DNA from: CAZFQG01 sp964520785
Lineage (GTDB): Bacteria; Planctomycetota; Planctomycetia; Pirellulales; Thermoguttaceae
Assembly (NCBI GenBank): GCA_964520785.1
Contig: CAZFQG010000167.1
Coordinates: forward strand, 1 to 14,592
Length of the DNA stretch: 14,592 bases
Direction of reading: 5' to 3'
Positions within the stretch are counted from its first letter, which is position 1; each line of letters opens with the position of its first letter. Below, one piece after another: positions 1 through 7,343 of the stretch. Both the position numbers and the translations under genes were made by a program. A model generated the notes under the pieces. That model worked only from the letters and a program-made list of their open reading frames with translations, was not told where the DNA came from and searched no databases.

Positions 1-37
1 GATGACCGCAAGGCATGTTGTATAAAGGAACCAAACG

Positions 38-859
38 ATGGCACTTACTCCTGCAGAGCAACTCGCGCACAGCACCGTTAGAATCGAGTGTGATATGCGA
101 GGGGGGTCGGTTGCTACCGGAACGGGCTTCTTCTACAGCCTCGCACGCAATGCAGATCAACATGTCCCGGTAATTGTTACGAACAAGCATGTGATTGCCG
201 GGGCAGTGAAGGGTCGATTCCTGTTGACACTCGATGACAATACAGGCGGTCCCGCAATAGGCTCCTATCAACCATTTGAGCTTGATGGTTTTGAGGGCCG
301 ATGGCAAACACATCCTGATCCTACCATCGATATATGTGTGATGCCCATCGCTCCCCTGTTAAGAGCCGCCGAGTCTAGAAATCAAAGGTTCTTCTATGTC
401 GCCTTGGACAAGACGTTGATTCCGACCAAGGCTGAAATCGAGGATATGATCGGCTTGGAGAGTATCCTCATCGTCGGCTATCCAAACGGTCTTTGGGACG
501 CGACGAACAATCTCCCCATATTTCGAAGGGGTGTTCTAGCAACAGACTACAGATACGGTTGGAACGGACGAGACGAGTTTTTGATCGATGCGGCGGTTTT
601 CCCCGGTTCAAGCGGTTCGCCTGTAATGTTGTGCGACGTGGCCAGCCACATAACACGCAAAGGAACGTTCATGGGCCAGTCGAGAATCAAGCTCCTAGGA
701 GTTCTCTACGGCCTATTTCAACATACAATCGCAGGTGAGGTGAGAGTCGTGTCCGTTCCGACAACGCAGACAGCAGTCGCCGTTGCTGGGATTCCAAACA
801 ACCTCGGTGTCAGCATCAAGGCAGACCAGCTTCTGGTATTCGAGAGCATGGTTCGTTAG
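38..859 (+). CDS. Trypsin-like serine protease, stand-alone, no signal peptide
   Basis: A 273-residue protein with a chymotrypsin-fold protease layout. The His of TNKHVI (H51), an Asp in DPTIDI (D98) and the Ser of PGSSGSPV (S192, matching GxSGxP) sit in the usual order and spacing of the catalytic triad. GTGFFY near residue 28 matches the early GTGF-type strand of HtrA-like proteases. No signal peptide, membrane segment or PDZ domain is visible, so a cytoplasmic enzyme is inferred, unlike periplasmic DegP. The start is supported by AAAGGAA seven bases upstream. The gene looks more AT-rich, with more mixed codon use, than the genes downstream, which may point to separate ancestry. Its substrate is unknown. 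Similar lone proteases occur as accessory or effector subunits of multi-gene systems, but any upstream partner lies outside the window. The fold call is firm; the role is open. Confidence 0.85.
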   Translation: MALTPAEQLAHSTVRIECDMRGGSVATGTGFFYSLARNADQHVPVIVTNKHVIAGAVKGRFLLTLDDNTGGPAIGSYQPFELDGFEGRWQTHPDPTIDICVMPIAPLLRAAESRNQRFFYVALDKTLIPTKAEIEDMIGLESILIVGYPNGLWDATNNLPIFRRGVLATDYRYGWNGRDEFLIDAAVFPGSSGSPVMLCDVASHITRKGTFMGQSRIKLLGVLYGLFQHTIAGEVRVVSVPTTQTAVAVAGIPNNLGVSIKADQLLVFESMVR

Positions 860-873
860 GATTCTGCGAGTGT

Positions 874-890
874 ACGCGCGCCCTGCGCGT
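874..890 (+). terminator. GC-rich hairpin after the protease gene, possible terminator
   Basis: ACGCGC and GCGCGT form a perfect 6-bp stem around a 5-base loop, 14 bases after the protease stop codon. There is no T-run directly behind it (the nearest, TTTTT, is about 25 bases on), so it is at best a weak or Rho-assisted terminator. Confidence 0.3.
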
Positions 891-935
891 CGAGCCCACA
901 AGCACTCCTTACTTTTTCGGACGATTCCGCCCTGA

Positions 936-964
936 TTGACGCCGGTCGGGGAGGCGTCTACACT
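936..964 (+). promoter_or_regulatory. Sigma70-like promoter of the epimerase gene, overlapping an inverted repeat
   Basis: TTGACG (936-941) and TACACT (959-964) are separated by 17 bases, matching the -35 and -10 consensus at 5/6 and 4/6 positions. The predicted start near 971 gives a leader of about 56 bases. An inverted repeat, GACGCC (938-943) with GGCGTC (953-958), overlaps the -35 box and fills most of the spacer. It could be an operator for a sugar-responsive regulator, which is inference. Confidence 0.5.
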
Positions 965-1026
965 ATTTTTCGGGTTCTCAGAGAACGCGATACCAAATCC
1001 AGTGACCGTTACAGGAGAGTGTCAAG

Positions 1027-1875
1027 ATGAAATTCGGAATGAATTTGCTGATGTGGACGGATACCGTCGGGGACGCCATGATTCCGTTCTTTGAGGATCT
1101 CAAGGAGATCGGATTCGACGCGGTCGAGCTTCCCATTTTCGACCACGACGAGGCGGCCTGCGCGAAGCTGGGCAAGAAACTGGACGAATTGGGCCTGGCG
1201 AGAAGCGCTACCGGCGTCCGGGGCGTGGAGGACAACCCGATTAGTCCCGACCCGGCCATTCGCGCCGCCGGAGTCGAGGCCAACAAGCGAATGCTCGACT
1301 GTTCCGCCGCGGCCGGGTGCAGCGTCGTGGCCGGCCCGTTCCATTCGGCCCTGGGTTTTTTTACCGGGAAGGGCCCGACGGAGGACGAATTCAAATGGGG
1401 GGTCGAGAGCATGCGCGAGGTAGCGGAGCACGCCGAAAAGGTGGGGGTGAAGATGGCCCTGGAGGCGGTCAACCGGTTCGAGTGCTACTTCATGAACACG
1501 GCCGAAATGGGTGTGCGATTCTGCGACGCGGTCGACCATCCGTACTGCGGAATGATGTACGACACGTTCCACGCCCACATCGAGGAGAAGAACGTCACCC
1601 AAGCGATTGAAACGTTCGGAAAACACCTCTTCCACGTCCATATCAGCGAGAACGACCGCAGCACCCCCGGCGCCGGCCAGGTCCGCTGGGACGAGACGTT
1701 CGACGCGCTGAGGGCCGCGAACTACGACGGCCTCCTCGTCATCGAGGCCTTCGGCCTGGCCCTCAAAAAACTGATCCCGGCCACGAAGATCTGGCGGCGA
1801 ATGTACGAGAGTGAAAAACAATTGGCAAGCGACGGCCTAGCGTTCATGAAGGAACACGTAGCCAAGCGCCAATAG
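1027..1875 (+). CDS. D-tagatose/D-psicose 3-epimerase-family sugar isomerase (TIM barrel)
   Basis: A 282-residue protein of the xylose isomerase-like TIM-barrel superfamily. The four metal ligands known in D-psicose 3-epimerases (Glu, Asp, His, Glu) have counterparts E146 (LEAVNRFE), D179 (YDTFH), H205 (HVHISENDR) and E240 (VIEAFG). Their spacing of 33, 26 and 35 residues equals that of the characterised enzymes. E152 in NRFE and R211 in ENDR match the second catalytic Glu and the substrate-binding Arg region. The expected reaction is metal-dependent C3 epimerisation of a ketose, or a related hydroxypyruvate- or erythrulose-type isomerisation; the substrate cannot be read from sequence. Length is typical and the protein is cytoplasmic. 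AGGAG lies nine bases before the ATG. Transketolase follows after 316 bases with its own promoter, so the pair is a functional neighbourhood rather than a clear operon. Confidence 0.85.
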   Translation: MKFGMNLLMWTDTVGDAMIPFFEDLKEIGFDAVELPIFDHDEAACAKLGKKLDELGLARSATGVRGVEDNPISPDPAIRAAGVEANKRMLDCSAAAGCSVVAGPFHSALGFFTGKGPTEDEFKWGVESMREVAEHAEKVGVKMALEAVNRFECYFMNTAEMGVRFCDAVDHPYCGMMYDTFHAHIEEKNVTQAIETFGKHLFHVHISENDRSTPGAGQVRWDETFDALRAANYDGLLVIEAFGLALKKLIPATKIWRRMYESEKQLASDGLAFMKEHVAKRQ

Positions 1876-2053
1876 GTTCCCCGCCGCGGCGTCGTTCGTA
1901 GAATCCCAAGCGGGAACGAATGGCTTGGACGGGAAGGGGGAACGGTCGTACTCTCCATGCCCATTCGTCTCCTCGGGGATGCACTACCGTCCAGATCATC
2001 GGGATGCCCGTTTCCCACGTTCGACGGCACATCCAGGGGAGGCATTCGGCATA

Positions 2054-2082
2054 TTGACCGATCCTGTTAGCCCCTCTAGATT
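2054..2082 (+). promoter_or_regulatory. Sigma70-like promoter of transketolase
   Basis: TTGACC (2054-2059) and TAGATT (2077-2082) are spaced by 17 bases and match consensus at 5/6 and 4/6. The predicted start near 2089 gives a leader of about 100 bases before the transketolase ATG. Confidence 0.5.
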
Positions 2083-2090
2083 AGAGGGCT
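2069..2090 (+). promoter_or_regulatory. Inverted repeat over the transketolase -10 box, possible operator
   Basis: CCCTCTA (2072-2078), GAT, TAGAGGG (2082-2088) is a perfect 7-bp inverted repeat. It extends by AG/CT on the outside across one unpaired C. It covers the proposed -10 hexamer, a position where a bound repressor would block transcription. No T-run follows, so it is not a terminator. Confidence 0.4.
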
Positions 2091-2121
2091 CGTATTCGAA
2101 TGCTGGATCCCCCTTCAAGCG

Positions 2122-2144
2122 GACCCTCCTATTAAAAGGAGGTC
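2122..2144 (+). promoter_or_regulatory. Leader hairpin enclosing a consensus Shine-Dalgarno without a start codon
   Basis: CCTCC (2125-2129) pairs with GGAGG (2138-2142) around an 8-base AT-rich loop, and GA/TC adds two outer pairs across one bulged C. The 3' arm AAAAGGAGGTCA is almost fully complementary to the 16S rRNA tail. No ATG or GTG follows at usable distance; a TTG at 2155 would open only a 16-codon frame that overlaps the transketolase start. It may be a ribosome standby site or regulatory hairpin. Confidence 0.3.
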
Positions 2145-2191
2145 ACCCCGCATATTGCACGAGATTTCCCCCGGAGGAAGGAAAGGGAATA

Positions 2192-4228
2192 ATGACAGAT
2201 ATTGAAAAACAGGCAATTGACACGATCCGAACTCTTTCCATGGAGGGGGTCCAAGCCGCAAATAGTGGCCATCCCGGTACCCCCATGGCGCTCGCCCCGG
2301 TCAGTTACCTGCTCTTCAACGAGGTCATGCGGTACGCTCCCGAGGATCCGGCGTGGCCTGCCAGGGACCGGTTCGTCCTTTCCTGCGGCCATGCGTCTAT
2401 GCTGTTGTATTCCACGCTCCACCTCGCCGGAGTAAAACAGCTCGCCCAGAGCGGCGAGCCGACCGGAGAGCTGGCCGTCCCACTTTCCCATATACGGAAT
2501 TTCCGCCAGCTCGACAGCCGATGTCCGGGTCATCCGGAGCACGGCCACACCAGCGGCGTCGAGATGACGACCGGTCCGTTGGGGCAAGGGGTCGCCACGA
2601 GCGTCGGCATGGCGATCGCGGGCACGTGGCTCGCGGCGAAGTACGACCGCGACGACTACGGTCTCTTCGGCTATAACGTCTACGCACTGTGCAGCGACGG
2701 CGACATGATGGAGGGTATCAGCGGAGAAGCCGCCTCGTTAGCCGGGCACTTGAAGCTCTCGAACCTCTGCTGGATCTACGACGACAACGGCATCACCATC
2801 GAGGGGAGCACGAATCTTGCCTTCAGCGAAGACGTTGGTGCGCGGTTCGCGGCCTACGGCTGGAACGTGGTCCACGTCGCCGACGCGAACGATCTCCAGG
2901 CGATGCGCCGGGCTCTCGCCGCCTTTCAGGCGACGTCCGACAGGCCGACGTTGATCATCGTGAAGACGCAAATCGCCTTCGGCGCTCCGAACGCCGTTGG
3001 CACCGCCGAAGCGCACGGCGCGCCCCTGGGGGACGACGAAATCCGCCTGACGAAGGTCGCGTACGGGATGCCGGAAGACAAGGAATTCTACGTCTGCGAT
3101 GAGGTGCGGAAGTTGTTTCAAGAAGGGGTTGGCGTCCGTGGAGCCCAGGAGAGGGCGAGTTGGGGGGCGAAGTACGACGAGTACGCCTCGAAGTATCCGG
3201 CTGAAGCCGCGGAATTGAAGTCGCTCTTCGCCGGAGCACTACCGCAAGATTGGGACGCGGACGTGGCCTCCTTTCCGGCGGATGCCAAGGGTATCGCCAG
3301 CCGGGCCAGTTCCGGCAAGGTGCTCAACCAAATCGCCGCGAGCGTTCCTTGGATGCTTGGCGGTTCCGCCGATTTGGCCCCCTCGAACAAGTCGCTCCTG
3401 ACGTTTGGCGGTACCGGCGACTTCACCGCCGAGAACCGCGGCGGCCGCAATTTCCACTTCGGCATCCGCGAGCACGCGATGGGCGCGATCTGCAACGGCA
3501 TGGCTCTCTCCGGATTGAGGGCCTACGGCGCGACCTTCTTCGTCTTTTTGGACTACATGCGGCCGGCGGTCCGCCTCGCGTCGATTATGAAGCTGCCGGT
3601 CCTGTACATTTTTACGCACGATTCGATCGGCGTCGGCGAGGACGGCCCCACGCACCAACCGGTCGAGCAACTCGCCTCCTTCCGTGCAATTCCCGGGGTC
3701 GTCGTGCTGCGTCCGGCGGACGCTAACGAAGTGGCGGAGGCCTACAAGGCGGCGATGCTGCTTAGGGACAGGCCGGCGGCCCTCATCCTCACGCGGCAGA
3801 ACCTTCCTACTTTGGATCGCACGCGATATGGCGCCGCCGAAGGGACGGCGAAGGGGGCGTACGTTCTATCGGAGGCTGAGGGGGGCTCGCCCAAGGTGAT
3901 TCTGATCGGAACCGGCAGCGAGGTGACGCTCTGCCTGGAAGCCCAGGGGAAGCTCGCCGCGGAAGGCATTCCCACTCGGGTCGTTAGCATGCCGAGCTGG
4001 GAACTCTTCGAAGACCAGTCGAGCGAATACCGGGACTCGGTCCTTCCGCCGGATGTTACTGCGAGGGTGGCGGTCGAGGCGGGGATCGAACAAGGTTGGA
4101 GCAAGTATGCCTCGCGTTTCGTTGGCATGAAGGGTTTCGGCGCGTCCGCCCCCTATGCGCGACTCTATGAATACTTCGGCATCACCACCGATGCGGTCGT
4201 CGCGGAGGCCAAGGCGGCGCTGGGTTAG
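2192..4228 (+). CDS. tkt: Transketolase
   Basis: Thiamine-diphosphate enzyme of the non-oxidative pentose phosphate pathway that moves a two-carbon ketol unit between sugar phosphates in the cytoplasm. From the ATG at 2192 the protein is 678 residues, the usual transketolase length; an in-frame start at 1925 would add 89 unrelated residues and is rejected. The N-terminal pyrophosphate domain shows SGHPG (H27), CGHAS (H67), PGHPE (H114) and the ThDP motif SDGDMMEG (D169) to YDDNG (N199), with the standard 30-residue gap. HGAPLG carries H275. The Pyr domain shows GIREHAM (E427, the cofactor-activating Glu) and THDSIGVGEDGPTHQP (H476, D477), followed by the C-terminal domain from about 550. GGAGG at 2173 and AAAGGG close to the ATG are candidate ribosome-binding sites. 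All key residues are present. Confidence 0.97.
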   Translation: MTDIEKQAIDTIRTLSMEGVQAANSGHPGTPMALAPVSYLLFNEVMRYAPEDPAWPARDRFVLSCGHASMLLYSTLHLAGVKQLAQSGEPTGELAVPLSHIRNFRQLDSRCPGHPEHGHTSGVEMTTGPLGQGVATSVGMAIAGTWLAAKYDRDDYGLFGYNVYALCSDGDMMEGISGEAASLAGHLKLSNLCWIYDDNGITIEGSTNLAFSEDVGARFAAYGWNVVHVADANDLQAMRRALAAFQATSDRPTLIIVKTQIAFGAPNAVGTAEAHGAPLGDDEIRLTKVAYGMPEDKEFYVCDEVRKLFQEGVGVRGAQERASWGAKYDEYASKYPAEAAELKSLFAGALPQDWDADVASFPADAKGIASRASSGKVLNQIAASVPWMLGGSADLAPSNKSLLTFGGTGDFTAENRGGRNFHFGIREHAMGAICNGMALSGLRAYGATFFVFLDYMRPAVRLASIMKLPVLYIFTHDSIGVGEDGPTHQPVEQLASFRAIPGVVVLRPADANEVAEAYKAAMLLRDRPAALILTRQNLPTLDRTRYGAAEGTAKGAYVLSEAEGGSPKVILIGTGSEVTLCLEAQGKLAAEGIPTRVVSMPSWELFEDQSSEYRDSVLPPDVTARVAVEAGIEQGWSKYASRFVGMKGFGASAPYARLYEYFGITTDAVVAEAKAALG

Positions 4229-4295
4229 GAAACCCCTTGTAACGGCTACTGCGTGCCGTTGAGACACCACGAACACGCCCGCGAGACGACACGTC

Positions 4296-4312
4296 CGCCT
4301 CGGGCCGAGGCG
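4296..4312. terminator. GC-rich palindrome between convergent genes, possible bidirectional terminator
   Basis: CGCCTCGG (4296-4303) and CCGAGGCG (4305-4312) form a perfect 8-bp inverted repeat around one base. It lies in the 113 bases between the ends of transketolase (+) and the PilZ gene (-). It has no T-run on either side, so termination is inferred from position and stability only. Confidence 0.4.
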
Positions 4313-4341
4313 CCGTACACGACGGTGTTGGCGCAGGCGGT

Positions 4342-5235
4342 CTAAAAGGCGACTCGTTTGAGAAACCGGCATCCCACGAGAGTCCGCGGTCCGCGGTCGG
4401 TTCGAACGCGTTCGGTTCGGACGACCTCGGCGAGACAGTGAACGAGAACCGGCGGCCGGCCGAATGCAATGAGCAGTTTGTCGAAGTCGGGAGCCTTTTG
4501 CAGAAGGAATGCCAACCCGCTCTCGGAAATATCCCTGCATTCGACCGGGAAGAAATCCTTCAAATTGGGTCGGACGGAATCGCGCAGCGGCGCGATGTAT
4601 TGAATGAACCGGAAACGGTTTCTCGGATGCCAGCGGCGTTCGCGCCCGACCTTCGGCGTTCCACCCTCGACGGGAAGTCGCGGTTGTTTCGTCGTGACCC
4701 GACCGATCGCGCCGTCCTCTAGTTCGGCGATCTCCTGCTTCATGCCGATCATCCGCGAAAGGATGTCCAGATATGCCCACTCCTCGGTTTCCAGTTCTCG
4801 GATCTCCGGCAGCAAGCCGCCAATTGCGCCGACCAAGACGTGCCGGTCATGAATCAGCAGTTTTACCAGGAGGGAATGTCCCTTTTCCACCAGGTTTCTC
4901 TCCACGGCGGAGTCGCTGTCGCGAGCTAAGACAATGACCGTTGGTTCGTGTTTCGGGGTCGGTTCTCCGAACAACCGGTCGTTGACCGACACCTCCAGTG
5001 TCTTGGGCATGGCCGCTTCGGCGCCGACGAAACGGACGTGCAGTTGGTTCTTCTCGGGACCCACGGTTCCGAAATACCCGACTGGGGCGCGGAGAACACC
5101 TAGCAACAACTCGGCCGCACGGGAGAGAATCTGCTTCGGAGAAAGCTCGTCTTGGGCGACAACGCGTCCAAATTCCGCGATCAGTTCGGGGCCGAACTTG
5201 GCTGCCCCGCTTGTCTGCGCCTCGGTTGCGTTCAC
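4342..5235 (-). CDS. PilZ-domain c-di-GMP effector with N-terminal GAF-like region
   Basis: A 297-residue cytoplasmic protein. Residues about 200-297 form a PilZ domain: the arginine motif lies in RWHPRNRFR (R201/R205/R209) and the second motif DISESG (D235, S237, G240) fits DxSxxG, 30 residues later. Both halves of the c-di-GMP-binding signature are intact, so ligand binding is expected. Residues about 15-170 resemble a GAF-type sensor: ILSRAAELLLGVLRAPVGY at the start, alternating strands, and GHSLLVKLLIHDRHVLVGAIGGL in the middle, ending in a helix at about 150-172. The ligand of that part is unknown. No DNA-binding or enzymatic domain is present. The start is a GTG at 5235 without a good Shine-Dalgarno, so the true start may differ by a few residues. 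It is convergent with transketolase and monocistronic in this window. Confidence 0.8.
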   Translation of the reverse strand: MNATEAQTSGAAKFGPELIAEFGRVVAQDELSPKQILSRAAELLLGVLRAPVGYFGTVGPEKNQLHVRFVGAEAAMPKTLEVSVNDRLFGEPTPKHEPTVIVLARDSDSAVERNLVEKGHSLLVKLLIHDRHVLVGAIGGLLPEIRELETEEWAYLDILSRMIGMKQEIAELEDGAIGRVTTKQPRLPVEGGTPKVGRERRWHPRNRFRFIQYIAPLRDSVRPNLKDFFPVECRDISESGLAFLLQKAPDFDKLLIAFGRPPVLVHCLAEVVRTERVRTDRGPRTLVGCRFLKRVAF

Positions 5236-5483
5236 TTGAAATCTCGGTCACTTTGTCTGGGCGGAACAAGTCGAAGGCACCCCTCTCGTCGGGGTCCGGA
5301 TGCCCTGGCTGGAATCCGCGACGGGTTTGGTTGATGAACCTGTCTTTGCCCGTTCCAACAGTCCTCGGACGTTTTCGGCCTCTCAGGACACGATATTGGG
5401 GGCCGATTCGGGGTCTGGTTCCGGATAAAACAACCAGCAATCAGCAACGTGTGTATTTTAATATAGCTCACGTACAATGTGGC

Positions 5484-5518
5484 GGCATACGGCATACGGC
5501 ATACGGCTTGCGGCTTGC
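5484..5518. repeat. Short tandem repeat of 7-base units
   Basis: Three exact copies of GGCATAC (5484-5504) are followed by two exact copies of GGCTTGC (5505-5518), which differ from the first unit at two positions. It is non-coding and divisible into perfect heptamers, a pattern typical of slippage; copy number probably varies between strains. Confidence 0.85.
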
Positions 5519-5544
5519 GGCGACGGAAACGATTCGCGGACGGA

Positions 5545-5571
5545 ACGATTTCGGGTTAAACCCGTTTTCGT
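5545..5571. repeat. Imperfect palindrome in the spacer
   Basis: CGGGTT (5552-5557) and AACCCG (5559-5564) are perfect arms around a single A. Outside them, TTT faces TTT and then ACGA pairs with TCGT. TTTT after the stem on the plus strand gives a weak terminator look, but no plus-strand gene precedes it. An operator-like site is equally possible. Confidence 0.35.
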
Positions 5572-5755
5572 CGGAGCATCCGGTATTGGAAGCCCATCCA
5601 ATCCGGATTTAGCGCATGGTCGCTTCAACCGCGCCGCGAAAAACGAGGTCTTTGCCTGGAATGGAGGATTCCCGAAAGGCCTATCCGGACCTCCTATTTC
5701 GTCGAGGCCACGGTTTCCGCCCGGTTTTTTGAAATAGTCCCGACGAGCCGGTACC

Positions 5756-5784
5756 TTGCGCACCGGAAGGTTGTTACCTATAAT
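5756..5784 (+). promoter_or_regulatory. Promoter of pyruvate kinase
   Basis: A perfect -10 box TATAAT (5779-5784) lies 17 bases after TTGCGC (5756-5761), which keeps only the TTG of the -35 consensus. The predicted start near 5791 gives a leader of about 86 bases before pyruvate kinase. Confidence 0.55.
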
Positions 5785-5876
5785 CGACAAGGTCGAATGA
5801 GGACGGGATTGAACCAGGGAGGGAACAATCGCTCCTCTCCATTTCAGTCTCACGCGATGAAAGGAAACGCAACATC

Positions 5877-7343
5877 ATGGGTGCTCAAACCGGCGTGGAA
5901 ATGCGGCGGCCCAGCCAGACGAAAATCGTGGCCACTTTGGGACCCTCGGTCGATGGAGTCGACAGTTTAGTCGGCTTGATCACGGCCGGAGCGGACGTCT
6001 TTCGGCTCAACGCGGCCCATGGGAATCAGCCGGAATATGCCCGGCGGCTGGCCCATATCCGCGAGGCCTCGGAAAGGACGAACACTCCCATCGCCGTGTT
6101 GATGGACCTCGCGGGACCCAAGATCCGCCTGGGGGAACTGCCGGGAGGCCAATTCCACTGCATCGCCGGGGAGCATATCCGCTTCATTCGGGAAGAGTCT
6201 CCCTCGGCCAGGCCGGGAGAGTTCACGACCACGTATGCCGCCTTGATCGACGAACTCGCCGTCGGCGATAAGATCGTTTTGGCCGATGGAATGGTGACGC
6301 TCATCGTCCTGGCCGTGGGTGAGGAAGCGGCCGAGTGCCGAATCACCCAAAGCGGCCTCGTGCGCAGCCGTCAGGGGGTGAATCTACCCGGGGTGAAACT
6401 GAGTGTTCCAACGATCGGCCTGGACGACCGCGACAACGCCGTCTGGGCCGCGCGAAACGAAATCGACTACTTGGGACTCAGTTTCACGCGCTCGGCACAG
6501 GATGTGCTCCAACTGAAGGCAATTCTCGCGGAGGAACGCGCCCACACCCAGGTAATCGCGAAGATCGAAAAGCCGGAGGCCTTGGATCAGATCGAACGGA
6601 TCATCCAAGAGGCGGACGGAATCATGGTCGCGCGGGGCGATTTGGGCGTCGAGATCGATATCGCGGAGATCGTCGTCGCTCAGAAGCGCATTATCAAGCT
6701 CTGCCACAGCTACAACAAACCGGTGATCGTCGCGACGCAGATGCTCGACAGCATGCAGCACTCTCGAATTCCCACCCGCGCCGAGGTCGCCGACACGTCC
6801 AACGCCGTGCTCGACGGCGCGGACGCCTGCATGCTCTCGGGCGAGACGGCGGTTGGGGAGTATCCCCGCGAATCGGTCGCGATGATGCACCGGATTGCTC
6901 TGGCGACGGAGAGGCTGCTCAAGGAGCGTTCGCGTGACCATGTCGCCGGAAGAATCACCGATGTTCCTATCGGCGATTTCGAGGAGATCACCGACGTGAC
7001 CGCCAAGGCGGCCGCGGCGATGGCGGATGAACTCGGGGCAAGAATGCTCGTCGTCGCGACGGCCAGCGGCAAGACGGCCTTGTGCGTGTCGAAAAACCGC
7101 CGCTGCGTTTCCACCATCGGCGTGAGCAATTCGGACGTCACGCTCCGCCGGATGTGTTTGTACTGGGGCGTCGTTCCGGTCGCCGGCGTTCCCACCCACG
7201 ACCATGCCGCGCTGCTGGAAGTGGTCGTCGACAAAGCCCGCGCAGCCGGCTTCCTCACCCACGGCGACCGGATCGTCCTCATGGGCGGAACCGGACTGCA
7301 ACGGACCAGGCACAACATGGTCGTGGTCCATGAGTTGGAGTGA
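5877..7343 (+). CDS. pyk: Pyruvate kinase, K+-independent type by signature
   Basis: Catalyses phosphoenolpyruvate plus ADP to pyruvate plus ATP, the last step of glycolysis. At 488 residues it has family length. The barrel shows TKIVATLGP (16-23), FRLNAAHG (R43, N45), AKIEKPEA with catalytic K229 and metal ligand E231, ARGDLG with metal ligand D255, and ATQML with T287. The small B domain spans about 85-180 and the C-terminal domain about 370-488. The motif DLAGPKIRLG (77-86) has Leu, Ala, Lys and Leu where rabbit muscle enzyme has Thr113, Lys114, Glu117 and Thr120. Lys for Glu117 with Leu113 and a hydrophobic residue at 120 is the published mark of K+-independent pyruvate kinases. The K+-ligand Ser76 equivalent is also Ala (A47). 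AAGGAAA lies nine bases before the ATG; a start at residue 9 is possible. Confidence 0.96.
   Translation: MGAQTGVEMRRPSQTKIVATLGPSVDGVDSLVGLITAGADVFRLNAAHGNQPEYARRLAHIREASERTNTPIAVLMDLAGPKIRLGELPGGQFHCIAGEHIRFIREESPSARPGEFTTTYAALIDELAVGDKIVLADGMVTLIVLAVGEEAAECRITQSGLVRSRQGVNLPGVKLSVPTIGLDDRDNAVWAARNEIDYLGLSFTRSAQDVLQLKAILAEERAHTQVIAKIEKPEALDQIERIIQEADGIMVARGDLGVEIDIAEIVVAQKRIIKLCHSYNKPVIVATQMLDSMQHSRIPTRAEVADTSNAVLDGADACMLSGETAVGEYPRESVAMMHRIALATERLLKERSRDHVAGRITDVPIGDFEEITDVTAKAAAAMADELGARMLVVATASGKTALCVSKNRRCVSTIGVSNSDVTLRRMCLYWGVVPVAGVPTHDHAALLEVVVDKARAAGFLTHGDRIVLMGGTGLQRTRHNMVVVHELE

Larger units (their letters stand above)
1876..2191 (+). other. Intergenic leader region between epimerase and transketolase
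   Basis: No convincing gene is present. An open frame runs in phase with transketolase from 1925, but its 89 residues look like random translation and the strong transketolase N-terminus begins at 2192. The stretch holds a promoter-like pair, an inverted repeat on the -10 box, and a second hairpin in the leader, listed separately. Confidence 0.7.
5236..5755. other. Long non-coding stretch between the PilZ and pyruvate kinase genes
   Basis: Open frames here lack protein-like composition. I see a short AT-rich patch around 5450-5480, a heptamer tandem repeat (5484-5518) and an imperfect palindrome (5545-5571). No convincing promoter for the PilZ gene was found on the minus strand. Confidence 0.6.

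Noticed and set aside
1925..2191. N-terminal extension of transketolase by 89 residues
   Set aside because: It has no resemblance to transketolase, and the family N-terminus, normal length and a purine-rich ribosome-binding region all point to 2192.
5458..5853. 131-residue minus-strand open frame in the spacer before pyruvate kinase
   Set aside because: Basic, proline-rich random-looking sequence that includes the heptamer repeat and the pyruvate kinase promoter; no ribosome-binding site or family resemblance.
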